This document shows, in pieces, positions 21,593-30,427 of a DNA stretch of 64,000 bases (its first letter is position 1; every line of letters begins with the position of its first letter). A program made the translations under genes and the position numbers. This DNA is from Hydrogenophaga borbori (GTDB lineage Bacteria > Pseudomonadota > Gammaproteobacteria > Burkholderiales > Burkholderiaceae_C): assembly GCF_003417535.1 (NCBI RefSeq), contig NZ_QVLS01000005.1:69501-133500 (forward strand), read 5' to 3'. The notes beneath the pieces are model-generated. The model saw only the letters and a program-made list of their open reading frames with translations, searched no databases and had not been told where the DNA came from.

Positions 21593-21891
21593 CACATGTG
21601 CCCCACTTTGTCCGGGATGTCGTAGAAGGTCGGGTGGCGGTAGACCTTGTCGGCGGCGGGATCGAAGAAGGCGTCCTTCGAATCCGGTTCGCTCGCGGCG
21701 ATGCTGGCCGAGGGCACGACCCAGATGCTCACGCCTTCCTGGCGGCGCGTGTACACGTCGCGCGCCATCTGCAGGGCGTGGCGCGCGTCGCTGGCGTGCA
21801 GGCTGCCGCAGTGCTTGTGCTCCAGGCCCTGCTTGCTGCGGACGAAAACCTCCCACAGAGGCCATTCCTTGAGGGCTTTGGCGTCGCTCAT
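21592..21891 (-). CDS. paaB: Phenylacetyl-CoA epoxidase subunit PaaB
   Basis: 99 aa, family length. Motifs LWEVFVRSKQGLEHKHCGSL, DARHALQMARDVYTRR and IWVVPSASI are typical of PaaB, the small subunit that bridges PaaAC heterodimers in the epoxidase. Its stop overlaps the paaC start (TGATG). Separated from paaA by 58 bases. Confidence 0.95.
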   Translation of the reverse strand: MSDAKALKEWPLWEVFVRSKQGLEHKHCGSLHASDARHALQMARDVYTRRQEGVSIWVVPSASIAASEPDSKDAFFDPAADKVYRHPTFYDIPDKVGHM

Positions 21892-21949
21892 TGGTAGACC
21901 TCCGCGCGGCGCGCTGCGGTGCGAGCCCCTTCGGGCGGTCGTGCGGTGC

Positions 21950-22960
21950 TCATGCGGCCTCCTTCATGGTGCGTTGTGCTTGCTTGCGCGCGTGGGCCAG
22001 GGCGGCCTCGCGCACCCAGGCCCCGTCTTCCCAGGCCTTCACGCGGGTGGCCAGGCGCTCCTTGTTGCAGGGGCCGTTGCCATTCACCACCTGCCAGAAC
22101 TCGTCCCAGTCGATGGCGCCGAAGTCGTGCTGGCCGCGCTCGGCGTTCCACTTCAGCTCGGGGTCGGGCAGGGTGACGCCCAGCACCTCGGCCTGCGGCA
22201 CGGTGGCGTCGACGAATTTCTGGCGCAGCGCGTCGTTGCTGATGCGCTTGATGCCCCAGCGCATGCCCTGCACGCTGTTGGGGCTGTTGTCGTCGGGCGG
22301 GCCGAACATGGCCAGGCACTTCCACCACCAGCGGTTCACCGCGTCCTGCACCATGGCCTTCTGCTCGTCCGTGCCCTGCATCATGGTCAGGAGCGATTCG
22401 TAGCCTTGGCGCTGGTGGAAGCTCTCTTCCTTGCAGACGCGGATCATGGCGCGCGCATAGGGGCCGTAGCTGCAGCGGCACAGGGGAATCTGGTTCATGA
22501 TCGCCGCGCCGTCGACCAGCCAGCCGATCACGCCCACGTCGGCCCAGGTGAGGGTGGGGTAGTTGAAGATGGAGCTGTACTTGGCGCGTCCGCTGTGCAG
22601 CGCCTCGACCATCTGGTCGCGGCTGGTGCCCAGGGTCTCGGCTGCGCTGTAGAGGTACAGGCCGTGACCGCCCTCGTCCTGCACCTTGGCCAGCAGGATG
22701 GCCTTGCGCTTGAGGCTGGGCGCGCGGCTGATCCAGTTGCCCTCGGGCAGCATGCCCACGATCTCGCTGTGCGCGTGCTGGCTGATCTGGCGCACCAGGG
22801 TCTTGCGGTAGGCCTCGGGCATCCAGTCGCGCGGCTCGATCTTGCCGTCGGCGTCGATCACGGCATCGAAGTGGGCCTGCAGGGCGGGGTCGGCGGCGGC
22901 CGGCACGGCCTGGGGGCCGGGGGCGGTGCCGTCGGGCACGTTGAAGGATTGCGTGTACAT
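21950..22960 (-). CDS. paaA: Phenylacetyl-CoA epoxidase catalytic subunit PaaA
   Basis: 336 aa. Di-iron oxygenase subunit forming ring-1,2-epoxyphenylacetyl-CoA. Di-iron ligand motifs are visible in two helices: [19 protein letters not shown] and [18 protein letters not shown]. The N-terminal region ([20 protein letters not shown]) is typical. ATG at 22960 follows GGAG. First gene of the operon, directly behind a TetR-type palindrome. The paaK, paaZ, paaG and paaR genes are not in the window. Confidence 0.97.
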   Translation of the reverse strand: MYTQSFNVPDGTAPGPQAVPAAADPALQAHFDAVIDADGKIEPRDWMPEAYRKTLVRQISQHAHSEIVGMLPEGNWISRAPSLKRKAILLAKVQDEGGHGLYLYSAAETLGTSRDQMVEALHSGRAKYSSIFNYPTLTWADVGVIGWLVDGAAIMNQIPLCRCSYGPYARAMIRVCKEESFHQRQGYESLLTMMQGTDEQKAMVQDAVNRWWWKCLAMFGPPDDNSPNSVQGMRWGIKRISNDALRQKFVDATVPQAEVLGVTLPDPELKWNAERGQHDFGAIDWDEFWQVVNGNGPCNKERLATRVKAWEDGAWVREAALAHARKQAQRTMKEAA

Positions 22961-22996
22961 GCGCGGTCTCCTCGGCGGGTGGGGCTCTGGCTGCGC

Positions 22997-23002
22997 AGTG
23001 TA
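22997..23002 (-). promoter_or_regulatory. Possible -10 box of paaABCDE
   Basis: TACACT on the minus strand, 37 bases upstream of the paaA ATG and next to the palindrome, which would cover the -35 region. The -35 (GACCGG at 17 bases) is poor. Weak prediction. Confidence 0.3.
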
Positions 23003-23007
23003 CCAAG

Positions 23008-23031
23008 TTAGCCGACCGGCCGGTCGGTTAA
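23008..23031. promoter_or_regulatory. PaaR/TetR-type operator of the paa operon
   Basis: A 24-base near-perfect inverted repeat: TTAgCCGACCGG followed by CCGGTCGGtTAA, with a single mismatched pair (23011/23028). The central 16 bases are fully symmetrical. TetR-family repressors of aromatic-acyl-CoA pathways bind such CCGACCG-type sites, and PaaR regulates paa genes in betaproteobacteria; induction by phenylacetyl-CoA is the known mode. It lies 47 bases upstream of paaA. No paaR gene is in the window. Confidence 0.8.
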
Positions 23032-23084
23032 TTTTTTTGCCGCGATGGAGGGGCCTGTGGCCCGTCCGCGCCGGGCCGCGCGGC

Positions 23085-23999
23085 TCAGCCCGAGTGTTCC
23101 AGCGTGTGGCCCTGGCCGCGCCCGCGGCCCAGCGCTTCCACCAGCAGCGGCAGGGCCTCGGCCAGCCCGGCGTGCAGGGTGTGCGGCGGGTTGATCACGA
23201 ACACGCCGCTGGCCGTCAGGCCCGGGCGCTCGTCCGGGCCCAGGGGCGGGTGGCCCACGGCCAGCGTGGCGTGCAGCCAGGGGCGGCCGGCGCGCTGGGC
23301 GTGGCCGCGCAGCTTGCGCGGCAGGTCGTGGGCCTCGGCGCGCGGGATCACCGGGTACCAGACCAGGTAGGTGCCGGTGGCGAAGCGCTTCAGCGAATCC
23401 TGTATGCAGGCGCTCACTTTGGCGTAATCGCTCTTGATCTCGTAGCTGGGATCGATCAGCACCATCGCCCGGCGCGAGCCCTTGGCGTCGGCGGGCGGGG
23501 GCAGCAGGGGCTTGAGGCCCTCGAAGCCGTCCTCGCGCTTGACCACCACCGCGCGGCCGGCGTCGAGCTGGGCGATGTTGGCCGACAGGGTTTTGCCGTC
23601 GGTCGGGTGCAGCTCGAACAGCTTGAGCCGGTCGCGCGATTCGGCGCGCATGAGGCGCTCAATCACGAAAGGCGAGCCGGGGTAGACCCGCAGCGAACCC
23701 GAGGGATTGAAGCCCGCCACGAGGTCGAGGTAGTCGTCGATCAGCGGGGTGGTCTGCACGGCCGGCGCGCCCGTGGCCGGCCGACAGGCGGCAAACAGCC
23801 GCACCACGCCGTTCACCGCCTCGCCCCCCTTGTCGGCGAAATCGCCGTCCAGCCGGTACAGGCCCGCGCCAGCGTGGGTGTCGATCAGGGTGATGGCCGG
23901 TTCCTTGAGCTGCAGGTGGCGCAGGGTGGCGATCAGCAGCAGGTGCTTGAGCACGTCGGCGTGGTTGCCGGCGTGGAAGGCGTGGCGGTAGGAGAACAT
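23085..23999 (-). CDS. rlmJ: 23S rRNA m6A2030 methyltransferase RlmJ
   Basis: 304 aa. Class I methyltransferase: N-terminus [22 protein letters not shown] region [10 protein letters not shown], and the adenine-N6 motif IV in the form DPSY ([14 protein letters not shown]). Methylates A2030 of 23S rRNA. Monocistronic, divergent from rplM, whose promoter lies just outside its start. Confidence 0.93.
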   Translation of the reverse strand: MFSYRHAFHAGNHADVLKHLLLIATLRHLQLKEPAITLIDTHAGAGLYRLDGDFADKGGEAVNGVVRLFAACRPATGAPAVQTTPLIDDYLDLVAGFNPSGSLRVYPGSPFVIERLMRAESRDRLKLFELHPTDGKTLSANIAQLDAGRAVVVKREDGFEGLKPLLPPPADAKGSRRAMVLIDPSYEIKSDYAKVSACIQDSLKRFATGTYLVWYPVIPRAEAHDLPRKLRGHAQRAGRPWLHATLAVGHPPLGPDERPGLTASGVFVINPPHTLHAGLAEALPLLVEALGRGRGQGHTLEHSG

Positions 24000-24023
24000 G
24001 GGCCGGCGATGGTAGCGCCGGAT

Positions 24024-24052
24024 TTGCCGCCCCGGCGCCGATTTCGTACAAT
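24024..24052 (+). promoter_or_regulatory. Sigma-70 promoter of rplM-rpsI
   Basis: TTGCCG (24024-24029) and TACAAT (24047-24052) are separated by 17 bases, a near-consensus promoter placed 124 bases before the rplM ATG. This leaves a leader of about 115 bases. Confidence 0.75.
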
Positions 24053-24098
24053 GGCGGGCTTCGCAGCGTTTTCCTGTGGCCCCGCGGCGAAGTGCAAA

Positions 24099-24129
24099 CC
24101 TCCACCTAAGAGGGTTCCACCAGAGAACC
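24099..24129 (+). other. Two adjacent hairpins in the rplM leader
   Basis: CCTC/GAGG (24099-24102/24110-24113) and GGTTC/GAACC (24113-24117/24125-24129), both with seven-base loops; CACC occurs in each loop. Ribosomal-protein leaders often carry autogenous control sites, but this does not match one I can name. Confidence 0.35.
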
Positions 24130-24175
24130 GCCGACCGTGGAAAAGGGCCGCCAAACCCTCGCTATCAGGTTCAAC

Positions 24176-24607
24176 ATGACCAAAACGTTCAGCGCCAAGC
24201 CCGCTGACGTGAAGCACGAGTGGTTTGTGATTGACGCGACCGACAAGGTCCTCGGACGAGTTGCCAGTGAAGTGGCTCTCCGACTGCGCGGCAAGCACAA
24301 GGCCATTTACACGCCTCACGTCGACACGGGTGACTACATCGTCATCATCAACGCAGCCAAGCTGCGCGTGACCGGCACCAAGTCCACCGACAAGATGTAC
24401 TACCGCCACTCGGGCTTCCCGGGCGGTATCTACGCGACCAACTTCCGCGACATGCAGGCCAAGCACCCCGGCCGCGCGCTCGAGAAGGCCGTCAAGGGCA
24501 TGCTGCCCAAGGGTCCTCTGGGCTACGCCATGATCAAGAAGCTCAAGGTCTACGGCGGCGCGGAGCACCCGCACACCGCTCAGCAGCCGCAAACGCTGGA
24601 CATCTAA
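24176..24607 (+). CDS. rplM: 50S ribosomal protein L13
   Basis: 143 aa, family length. Motifs [46 protein letters not shown] and [21 protein letters not shown] identify L13. ATG at 24176 matches the family (MTKTFSAKP); an upstream in-frame ATG at 24137 lies in the structured leader. Operon with rpsI, 10 bases downstream. Confidence 0.98.
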   Translation: MTKTFSAKPADVKHEWFVIDATDKVLGRVASEVALRLRGKHKAIYTPHVDTGDYIVIINAAKLRVTGTKSTDKMYYRHSGFPGGIYATNFRDMQAKHPGRALEKAVKGMLPKGPLGYAMIKKLKVYGGAEHPHTAQQPQTLDI

Positions 24608-24617
24608 GGAGCCCTGA

Positions 24618-25010
24618 ATGATTGGTGAATGGAACAACGGCACCGGCCGTCGCAAATCCAGCGTCGCCCGCGTGTTCCTCAAGAAGGGCAGCGGCAAGAT
24701 CACGGTCAACGGCAAGGAGATCCAGCAGTTCTTCGGCCGCGAGACCTCGATCATGATCGCCAAGCAGCCGCTCGTGCTGACCGACAACGTCGAGACCTTC
24801 GACATCCAGGTCAACGTGCACGGCGGCGGTGAGTCGGGCCAGGCCGGCGCTGTGCGCCACGGCATCACCCGCGCGCTGATCGATTACGACGCGAGCCTCA
24901 AGCCCGCGCTGTCGCAAGCCGGCTTCGTGACCCGCGACGCCCGCGAGGTGGAACGCAAGAAGGTCGGCCTGCGCTCTGCGCGGCGCCGCAAGCAGTTCAG
25001 CAAGCGCTGA
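24618..25010 (+). CDS. rpsI: 30S ribosomal protein S9
   Basis: 130 aa. [49 protein letters not shown] and the basic C-terminal tail [12 protein letters not shown] that reaches the decoding site are all present. A start codon with GGAG 8 bases upstream. Followed by an intrinsic terminator at 25032. Confidence 0.98.
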   Translation: MIGEWNNGTGRRKSSVARVFLKKGSGKITVNGKEIQQFFGRETSIMIAKQPLVLTDNVETFDIQVNVHGGGESGQAGAVRHGITRALIDYDASLKPALSQAGFVTRDAREVERKKVGLRSARRRKQFSKR

Positions 25011-25031
25011 TCGCCTTCGCGAAACGCCCCC

Positions 25032-25090
25032 CAGAAACCGCCTGCAAGTCCGCTTGGGGCGGTTTCTGCTTTCTGGGGGCTGTTTTCTTT
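25032..25090 (+). terminator. Terminator of rplM-rpsI
   Basis: CAGAAACCGCC (25032-25042) pairs over 11 bases with GGCGGTTTCTG (25058-25068), with outer C/G pairing extending it, and T-rich sequence follows (GTTTTCTTTT, 25081-25090). The T tract is somewhat distant from the inner stem. Confidence 0.65.
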
Positions 25091-25112
25091 TGCTTGCAGT
25101 TGAGAGGTTTGC

Positions 25113-25817
25113 ATGCGATTGCGCTTCGGACGTAGACGCTGGTCGGCAGGCGCCCCGCGCATGTCGATCCGCAGTGCCCTGCCCTGGCCACTGCGCTGGC
25201 TTGGGGCTGCCGTCATGCTGGGCCTGTGTGCGGCGCTGGCGCTGTGGGCCTTCGAGTTCGGCAAGGACATCGCCGGCCTGGACCGCCACGCGCGCGACGA
25301 GCTGGAGCGCCTGCGCTCCGAGGTGGTGGGCCTGCGCGAAGAACTGGCGTCGCGCAGCGCGGTCGACCACACCGCCGAGAGCCGCCTGACCATCGAGCGC
25401 GCCCTGCAGGACCAGCTGCGCGTGCAGATCCGCCAGCTGGAGGCGGACAACCAGAGCCTGCGCAACGACCTCGGTTTCTTCGAGCGCCTCATCCCCGCGG
25501 GTGGCGACGCGCTCGCCATCCGCGGCCTGCAGGCCGAACGCCTGTCGGCCACACAGTGGCGTTGGCAGGTTCTGATGATCCAGGCCGCGCGCAAGGCGCC
25601 AGACTTCAAGGGTGCGCTCGAGATCGTCTTCACCGGCACGCTGGCCGGCAAGCCCTGGTCCGCGAAGCACGCCCCCGCACCGCAACCGGTGCTCGTCAAA
25701 GGCTACCTGCGGCAGGAAGGCGTTGTTGATCTGCCCGCGCAGGCCGTTGTAAAAACCGTGACCGCCAAGCTCCTCCAGGGCAGCGCGGTGCGGTCGGTTC
25801 AGACCTTCGATCCCTGA
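25113..25817 (+). CDS. DUF6776-type membrane coiled-coil protein
   Basis: 234 aa. Basic N-terminus, one transmembrane helix (LGAAVMLGLCAALALWAFEF, about residues 31-50), a coiled coil (DELERLRSEVVGLREEL; LRVQIRQLEADNQSLRNDL) and a beta-rich C-terminal domain ending VRSVQTFDP. Likely periplasmic beyond the helix. Typically found next to the bactofilin and erpA genes in betaproteobacteria, as here. Function unknown; a role in cell-envelope morphogenesis is a guess from the neighbour. Confidence 0.78.
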   Translation: MRLRFGRRRWSAGAPRMSIRSALPWPLRWLGAAVMLGLCAALALWAFEFGKDIAGLDRHARDELERLRSEVVGLREELASRSAVDHTAESRLTIERALQDQLRVQIRQLEADNQSLRNDLGFFERLIPAGGDALAIRGLQAERLSATQWRWQVLMIQAARKAPDFKGALEIVFTGTLAGKPWSAKHAPAPQPVLVKGYLRQEGVVDLPAQAVVKTVTAKLLQGSAVRSVQTFDP

Positions 25818-25844
25818 TCGAGGGCCGTCGACAGGAGATCACGC

Positions 25845-26246
25845 ATGTTCGCCAAACCCAAGCAGCCCCCGATCAAGAGCCTGATCGCGCAGGGCACCCG
25901 CATCCAGGGCGACCTGCTGTTCGCCGAAGGGCTTCGTATCGACGGCGAGGTCGTGGGCAACGTGCGGGCGGCGGTGGACGGCGCCAGCCTGCTGATCGTG
26001 AGCGAGGTGGCCTCGGTGCAGGGCTCGATCGAGGCCGACCACGTCATCATCAATGGCCACGTCAAGGGCCCGGTGCTGGCGCGCCAGCTGCTGGAGCTGC
26101 AGCCCAAGGCGCGCATCGAGGGGGATGTGTCCTACCGTGCGATCGAGATGCACCAGGGCGCCACCATCGAAGGCCAGCTGCGCCCCATGGCCGGCGACGG
26201 CGCCGAGGAAAAGCCCACACTGAAACTGGCGGCAAACCACCGCTGA
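25845..26246 (+). CDS. Bactofilin-family cytoskeletal protein
   Basis: 133 aa. A short beta-helix domain with the regular G-containing turns of bactofilins: SLIAQGTRIQGDLLFAEGL, IDGEVVGNVRA, SVQGSIEADHVIINGHVKGP, RIEGDVSY, GATIEGQLRP. Bactofilins polymerise without nucleotide and scaffold peptidoglycan enzymes. An acidic C-terminal tail follows the domain. Shine-Dalgarno AGGAG 6 bases upstream of the ATG. Downstream of the DUF6776 gene by 27 bases. Confidence 0.92.
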   Translation: MFAKPKQPPIKSLIAQGTRIQGDLLFAEGLRIDGEVVGNVRAAVDGASLLIVSEVASVQGSIEADHVIINGHVKGPVLARQLLELQPKARIEGDVSYRAIEMHQGATIEGQLRPMAGDGAEEKPTLKLAANHR

Positions 26247-26324
26247 CGGGCCTACCCGAGCGGCGTACCGTACCATTCGTGGTATTCGCGGGTTCCCAGC
26301 CCGCCCCTTACGAGAGGAATCCCC

Positions 26325-26690
26325 ATGAGTGCCGTGGCCGAGAACATCCAGACCGACATGCCCGCGCCGCTGGTCTTCACCGACAGCGCCGCCGCCAAGG
26401 TGGCCGAACTGGTGGCCGAAGAGGGCAATCCCGACCTCAAGCTGCGCGTTTTCGTGCAAGGCGGCGGCTGCTCGGGCTTCCAGTACGGCTTCACCTTCGA
26501 CGAGGTCGTCAACGAAGACGACACCTCCATGAGCAAGAACGGTGTGACCCTGCTGATCGACGCCATGAGCTACCAGTACCTGGTGGGTGCCGAGATCGAC
26601 TACAAGGAAGACCTGCAAGGTGCCCAGTTCGTGATCAAGAACCCCAACGCCACCACCACCTGCGGCTGTGGCTCGAGTTTCAGCGTCTGA
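26325..26690 (+). CDS. erpA: Iron-sulfur cluster insertion protein ErpA
   Basis: 121 aa. A-type Fe-S carrier with the three conserved cysteines in [11 protein letters not shown] and CGCGSSF. The N-terminal extension ([19 protein letters not shown]) is the usual betaproteobacterial form. ATG follows GAGAGGA. A short inverted repeat TACCA/TGGTA (26271-26284) lies upstream but matches no regulator I know. Transcription ends at the strong hairpin at 26713. Confidence 0.95.
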   Translation: MSAVAENIQTDMPAPLVFTDSAAAKVAELVAEEGNPDLKLRVFVQGGGCSGFQYGFTFDEVVNEDDTSMSKNGVTLLIDAMSYQYLVGAEIDYKEDLQGAQFVIKNPNATTTCGCGSSFSV

Positions 26691-26712
26691 GACCCGCTGT
26701 TTGCCGGCCATG

Positions 26713-26744
26713 AAAAAAGGGAGCCACTGGCTCCCTTTTGTTTT
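26713..26744. terminator. Bidirectional intrinsic terminator
   Basis: AAAAGGGAGCC (26715-26725) pairs perfectly with GGCTCCCTTTT (26729-26739) around an ACT loop; A and T tracts flank both sides. It sits between the converging erpA and M23 peptidase genes and can serve both. Confidence 0.9.
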
Positions 26745-26772
26745 GGGCGGGGCCTTGCGGCTCCCGCGGGGC

Positions 26773-28185
26773 TCATCGGCCTGAGTCGGTGCTGGCCAGG
26801 GCCTGCTGCAGGCGGCCGGCGGCGGCGAGCTCCTGCTGCTGGGCCTGGGCGACCTGGTTGAAGGCGCTGCGCAGGTTCTCGGGCAGCTTGATGGCCTCGC
26901 TTTGGCGAGCGATCACCAGCGGGTCGCGGTGCTCGCCGTTGTCGCGGAACTCGAAGTGCAGGTGCGGTCCGGTGGACATGCCGGTGGTGCCGACGTTGCC
27001 GATGAACTCGCCCTGGCTCACGCGCTGGCCGGTGCGCACGCCGATGCGGCTCAGGTGCGCGAAGACCGTCACCTGGTTGTTGCGGTGGCGCACGTAGATG
27101 ACGTTGCCGTAGCCGCGCTGCACCCCGGCGAACTCGATCACGCCGTCGGCCACCGTGCGCACCGGCGTGCCGGTGGGGGCGGCGTAGTCCACGCCCAGGT
27201 GGGCGCGCTGGCGGCCGAGCACCGGGTGGAAGCGCATGCCGTAGCCGCTGCTGACGCGCGAAAACTCCAGTGGCGAGGACAGGAAGTAGCGGCGCTTGCT
27301 GTCGCCGTTGAAGCCGTAGTAGCCGCCCTTGACGCCGGGCGCCTCGAACCACACCGCCTCGTGCGGGCGGCCGTCGTTGACGAACACCGCCGACAGGATG
27401 CGGCCGGTCTTCATCGGCTCGCCTTCGGCGCTCAGGGTTTCATAGACGACCTGGAAACGGTCGCCCTTGCGCAGGTCGCGGCGGAAGTCGATGTCGCTGG
27501 CGAACATCTCGGCGAGCTGCACGGCCACCGCGTCGGGGATGCCCGCGGCGTCGGTGGAGGCGAACAGGGAACTGCGGATTTCGCCGCTGGCCAGGCGCGA
27601 GGCGGCCTCCAGGGTGCCGGGTTCGAGCCGGGCGCTCAGGCCGTTGGCGCCCCGCTCGACCACCAGGCGCAGAAAGCCGCGATCGTTCTTCGGATCGGGC
27701 CAGCGGGCGGTGAGGCGCTGCAGCACCTGCTGCGGGGTGGCCTCGGCGTGCACCAGGCGGCTCTGGCGCGAGGCCAGCAGCTGGCGCGCCAAGGGGTTGC
27801 GGGCCAGAAAGGCCTGGGCCTCACCGTCGTTCACGCCCAGGCGCAACAGCAGCGACTGGGGGGTGTCGTCGTTGCGCGTGGTGTCGCTGCGGTACAGGGT
27901 CCAGGGCTGGGGGCTGGCGAGCACCGGACGGGCCTCGGGGGGCAGGTCGGCGCTGGCGGGAATGGCGGCGTACAGGGGAGTGGCGGTCACCGGCAGGGCT
28001 TCCACCACCTGGCGCACCGGCAGGTCGGCGGCGTCGGGCGCCAGCGGCGCGATACCGAAGGCGGTGACCCCGGTGCCGAGGAGGAGGACGCCGATGCCCC
28101 CCATGACGCGACGGGGGTGCTGGGCAATCGATTCAGCGATCTGTTGGCCCCATTGGGCCGCGGCGTTCAAGGTCTGGCGTATCAA
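26773..28185 (-). CDS. M23-family metallopeptidase (murein endopeptidase type)
   Basis: 470 aa. N-terminal membrane anchor (MGGIGVLLLGTGVTAFGIAP), a middle OapA/LysM-like region (LYRSDTTRNDDTPQSLLLRLG), then the M23 (LytM) domain with zinc ligands in RVSSGYGMRFHPVLGRQRAH, LGVDYAAPTGTPV and GPHLHFEFR. Cleaves peptidoglycan cross-links in the periplasm. No ATG fits; the frame opens after a TGA at 28192, and TTG at 28185 with GGATG about 9 bases upstream is the likely start. Divergent from tyrS, the usual arrangement in this group. Confidence 0.92.
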   Translation of the reverse strand: MIRQTLNAAAQWGQQIAESIAQHPRRVMGGIGVLLLGTGVTAFGIAPLAPDAADLPVRQVVEALPVTATPLYAAIPASADLPPEARPVLASPQPWTLYRSDTTRNDDTPQSLLLRLGVNDGEAQAFLARNPLARQLLASRQSRLVHAEATPQQVLQRLTARWPDPKNDRGFLRLVVERGANGLSARLEPGTLEAASRLASGEIRSSLFASTDAAGIPDAVAVQLAEMFASDIDFRRDLRKGDRFQVVYETLSAEGEPMKTGRILSAVFVNDGRPHEAVWFEAPGVKGGYYGFNGDSKRRYFLSSPLEFSRVSSGYGMRFHPVLGRQRAHLGVDYAAPTGTPVRTVADGVIEFAGVQRGYGNVIYVRHRNNQVTVFAHLSRIGVRTGQRVSQGEFIGNVGTTGMSTGPHLHFEFRDNGEHRDPLVIARQSEAIKLPENLRSAFNQVAQAQQQELAAAGRLQQALASTDSGR

Positions 28186-28327
28186 GGTCGGTCATCCATG
28201 AAAGGGCCGGTGGGGGCACAGGGCCTCACACCGGCATCCAGGGAGTGAGCGGGCAGCGACGCGAGAAGTTCACGCCACGGGCCGGGCTTTACGTGGGTGC
28301 GGGAGCGTGTGCAAAAAGCACGCCAAC

Positions 28328-28333
28328 TAAAAT
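28328..28333 (+). promoter_or_regulatory. Possible -10 box of tyrS
   Basis: TAAAAT, 60 bases before the tyrS ATG in the 207-base divergent region, preceded by a small hairpin GTGC-AAAAA-GCAC (28309-28321). No good -35. The rest of 28186-28392 shows nothing else recognisable. Confidence 0.35.
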
Positions 28334-28392
28334 CCGGCGATAGCCGGCAAGTGTAGCGGGCTGGCGATCCGTCCCTATCGGAAAAAACACGT

Positions 28393-29655
28393 ATGAATAA
28401 CGGCTTATCTATTCCCACCTTGCCGGACAGCCCCACCAGCGGCGGCGAGGCCCTGACGGACGGCGTGCGACACGCCCTGGCGGTCACCCGCCGGGGCTGC
28501 GAAGAATTGATCCCCGAGGCGGACTGGGCGCAAAAATTGTCACGTGCCGAGCGCACCGGCACGCCGCTGCGCATCAAGCTCGGCCTGGACCCGACGGCGC
28601 CCGACATCCACATCGGCCACACCGTGGTGCTCAACAAGATGCGCCAGCTCCAGGACCTGGGGCATACAGTCATTTTTCTTATTGGCGACTTCACCAGCCT
28701 GATCGGCGATCCCTCGGGCCGCAACAGCACGCGCCCGCCGCTCACGCCCGAGCAGATCAAGGCCAACGCCGAGACCTACTACAAGCAGGCCAGCCTGGTG
28801 CTGGACCCGGCGAAGACCGAGATCCGCTACAACAGCGAATGGAGCCTGCCGCTGGGCTCCATGGGCATGATCCAGCTCGCGGCCAAGTACACCGTGGCGC
28901 GCATGATGGAGCGCAACGACTTCCACCAGCGCTTCACCGCCGGCACGCCGATCAGCGTGCACGAGTTCCTCTACCCGCTGATGCAGGGCTACGACTCGGT
29001 GGCGCTCAAGAGCGACCTCGAGCTCGGTGGCACCGACCAGAAGTTCAATCTGCTCATGGGCCGCCACCTGCAGGCCGAGTACGGCCAGGAGCCGCAGTGC
29101 ATCCTGACCATGCCGCTGCTGGAGGGATTGGACGGCGTGGACAAGATGTCCAAGAGCAAGAACAACTACATCGGCATCACCGAGGACGCCAACACCATGT
29201 TCGCCAAGGTGCTGAGCATCTCCGACGAGCTGATGTGGCGCTGGTACACGCTGCTGTCCTTCCAGTCGATGGGGGCGATCGAGGCGCTCCAGCGCGAGGT
29301 GGCGGGCGGCCGCAACCCCAAGGACGCGAAGGTGATGCTGGCCAAGGAGATCACGGCGCGCTTCCACAGCGCGGCGGCGGCCGAGGCGGCCGAGCAGGAC
29401 TTCATCAACCGCTCCAAGGGCGGCGTGCCGGTCGAGATTCCCGAGGTGTCGCTGACGGGCGCGCCGCTGGGCATCGCGGCCCTGCTCAAGTCGGCCGGCC
29501 TGGCGCCGTCGAGCAGCGAGGCCAACCGCCTCATCGATGGCGGCGGCGTGCGCGTGGACGGCTCGGTGCTGAGCGACAAGGGCCTGAAGCTCTCCGCCGG
29601 CACCTACGTGGTGCAGGTCGGCAAGCGCAAGTTCGCGCGCGTGACGCTGGGCTGA
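28393..29655 (+). CDS. tyrS: Tyrosyl-tRNA synthetase
   Basis: 420 aa. Class I synthetase with HIGH signature in [15 protein letters not shown], the KMSKS motif in [14 protein letters not shown], tyrosine-site region [20 protein letters not shown] and a C-terminal S4 domain ([17 protein letters not shown]). The N-terminal 30 residues are a variable extension. This is the TyrZ-like, long C-terminal subclass seen in proteobacteria with the LELGGTDQ motif. Confidence 0.96.
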   Translation: MNNGLSIPTLPDSPTSGGEALTDGVRHALAVTRRGCEELIPEADWAQKLSRAERTGTPLRIKLGLDPTAPDIHIGHTVVLNKMRQLQDLGHTVIFLIGDFTSLIGDPSGRNSTRPPLTPEQIKANAETYYKQASLVLDPAKTEIRYNSEWSLPLGSMGMIQLAAKYTVARMMERNDFHQRFTAGTPISVHEFLYPLMQGYDSVALKSDLELGGTDQKFNLLMGRHLQAEYGQEPQCILTMPLLEGLDGVDKMSKSKNNYIGITEDANTMFAKVLSISDELMWRWYTLLSFQSMGAIEALQREVAGGRNPKDAKVMLAKEITARFHSAAAAEAAEQDFINRSKGGVPVEIPEVSLTGAPLGIAALLKSAGLAPSSSEANRLIDGGGVRVDGSVLSDKGLKLSAGTYVVQVGKRKFARVTLG

Positions 29656-29669
29656 GCCGATCCGGCGCC

Positions 29670-29735
29670 GGGCCGCCCCAAGCCGGATCAGCGCCCTTGG
29701 GGCGGCGACCCGCGCCGCGGCGCAGCGTGGGGGGT
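29670..29735 (+). repeat. Comamonadaceae-like intergenic repeat, copy 2
   Basis: Runs GGGCCGCCCCAAGCC, CCCTTGGGGCGGC, CGGCGCAGCGTGGGGGG between tyrS and the ankyrin gene. The same ordered blocks occur inverted at 21510-21578. Confidence 0.55.
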
Positions 29736-29740
29736 GGACG

Positions 29741-30427
29741 TCAGCGAGCGCCGGCCTTTTCCAGCATCGCGACCATGGCCGCGTAGCCGCGTGAGCGGGC
29801 CAGCGCCAGCGGCGTGTGGCCGCTGCGGTCGGCCAGTTGCAGCTTGGCGCCTGCATCGATCAGGGCCTGCAGCGTGGCCTGGTGGCGCGGGCCGCCGTCG
29901 CCCAGCACGACGGATTCGATGGCGGCCGTCCAGTGCAGGTTGTTCACGTGGTCCAGCGGCGCACCGGCCGCGATGAGCTGGCGCACCACGCCTTCATGGC
30001 CCAGGTGCGCCGCCGCGATCAGCGCGGTGCCGTCGTAGCGGCTGGTCACCAGCTTCGCGCTCGCGCCGCCGGCCAGCAGCAGGCGCAAGGTGTCTTCGTC
30101 GTCGGCCACGGCGGCGATGGTGACGGCGTCGTAGCGCCCGTGCTCCAGGGCAGCGTGGTTGGCGCCGGCCTGCAGCAGCGCCCGCACCGCCTCGCGCTGG
30201 CGCGCGAAGGTGGCCACGTGCAGCGGCGTGCGGCCAGCCCCGTCGGTGGCGTCGATGGCCGCGCCAGACTTCAGCAGCCGCGCGATGGCGGCCACATCGC
30301 CGCGCTGCGCCGCGGCGTGCAGGCCCTGGTAGGCCGCGACCTCGCCGGGCGAGGGCGGCACCTGGGCCCGCGCGGCGCCCGCGGCCGCGGTGGCCAGCGC
30401 CAGCGACAGCAGCGCGCGCCGCTTCAT
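29741..30427 (-). CDS. Exported ankyrin-repeat protein
   Basis: 228 aa. Signal peptide MKRRALLSLALATAAAGAARAQ, then about five ankyrin units (LHAAAQRGDVAAIARLLKSG; TPLHVATFARQREAVRALLQ; LIAAAHLGHEGVVRQLIAAG; TPLALARSRGYAAMVAMLEK). Periplasmic ankyrin proteins are often antitoxin-like or stabilising partners, e.g. of catalase. Its ATG overlaps the stop of the GlcG-like gene (ATGA), so the two probably work together. Confidence 0.85.
   Translation of the reverse strand: MKRRALLSLALATAAAGAARAQVPPSPGEVAAYQGLHAAAQRGDVAAIARLLKSGAAIDATDGAGRTPLHVATFARQREAVRALLQAGANHAALEHGRYDAVTIAAVADDEDTLRLLLAGGASAKLVTSRYDGTALIAAAHLGHEGVVRQLIAAGAPLDHVNNLHWTAAIESVVLGDGGPRHQATLQALIDAGAKLQLADRSGHTPLALARSRGYAAMVAMLEKAGAR

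Noticed and set aside
23008..23040. The paa palindrome plus T run as a terminator of rlmJ
   Set aside because: The T run follows the dyad on the plus strand, whereas rlmJ is on the minus strand; the operator reading fits better.
26271..26284. TACCATTCGTGGTA inverted repeat before erpA as an iron-regulator site
   Set aside because: Too short (5+5), no match to a Fur or IscR site I can support.
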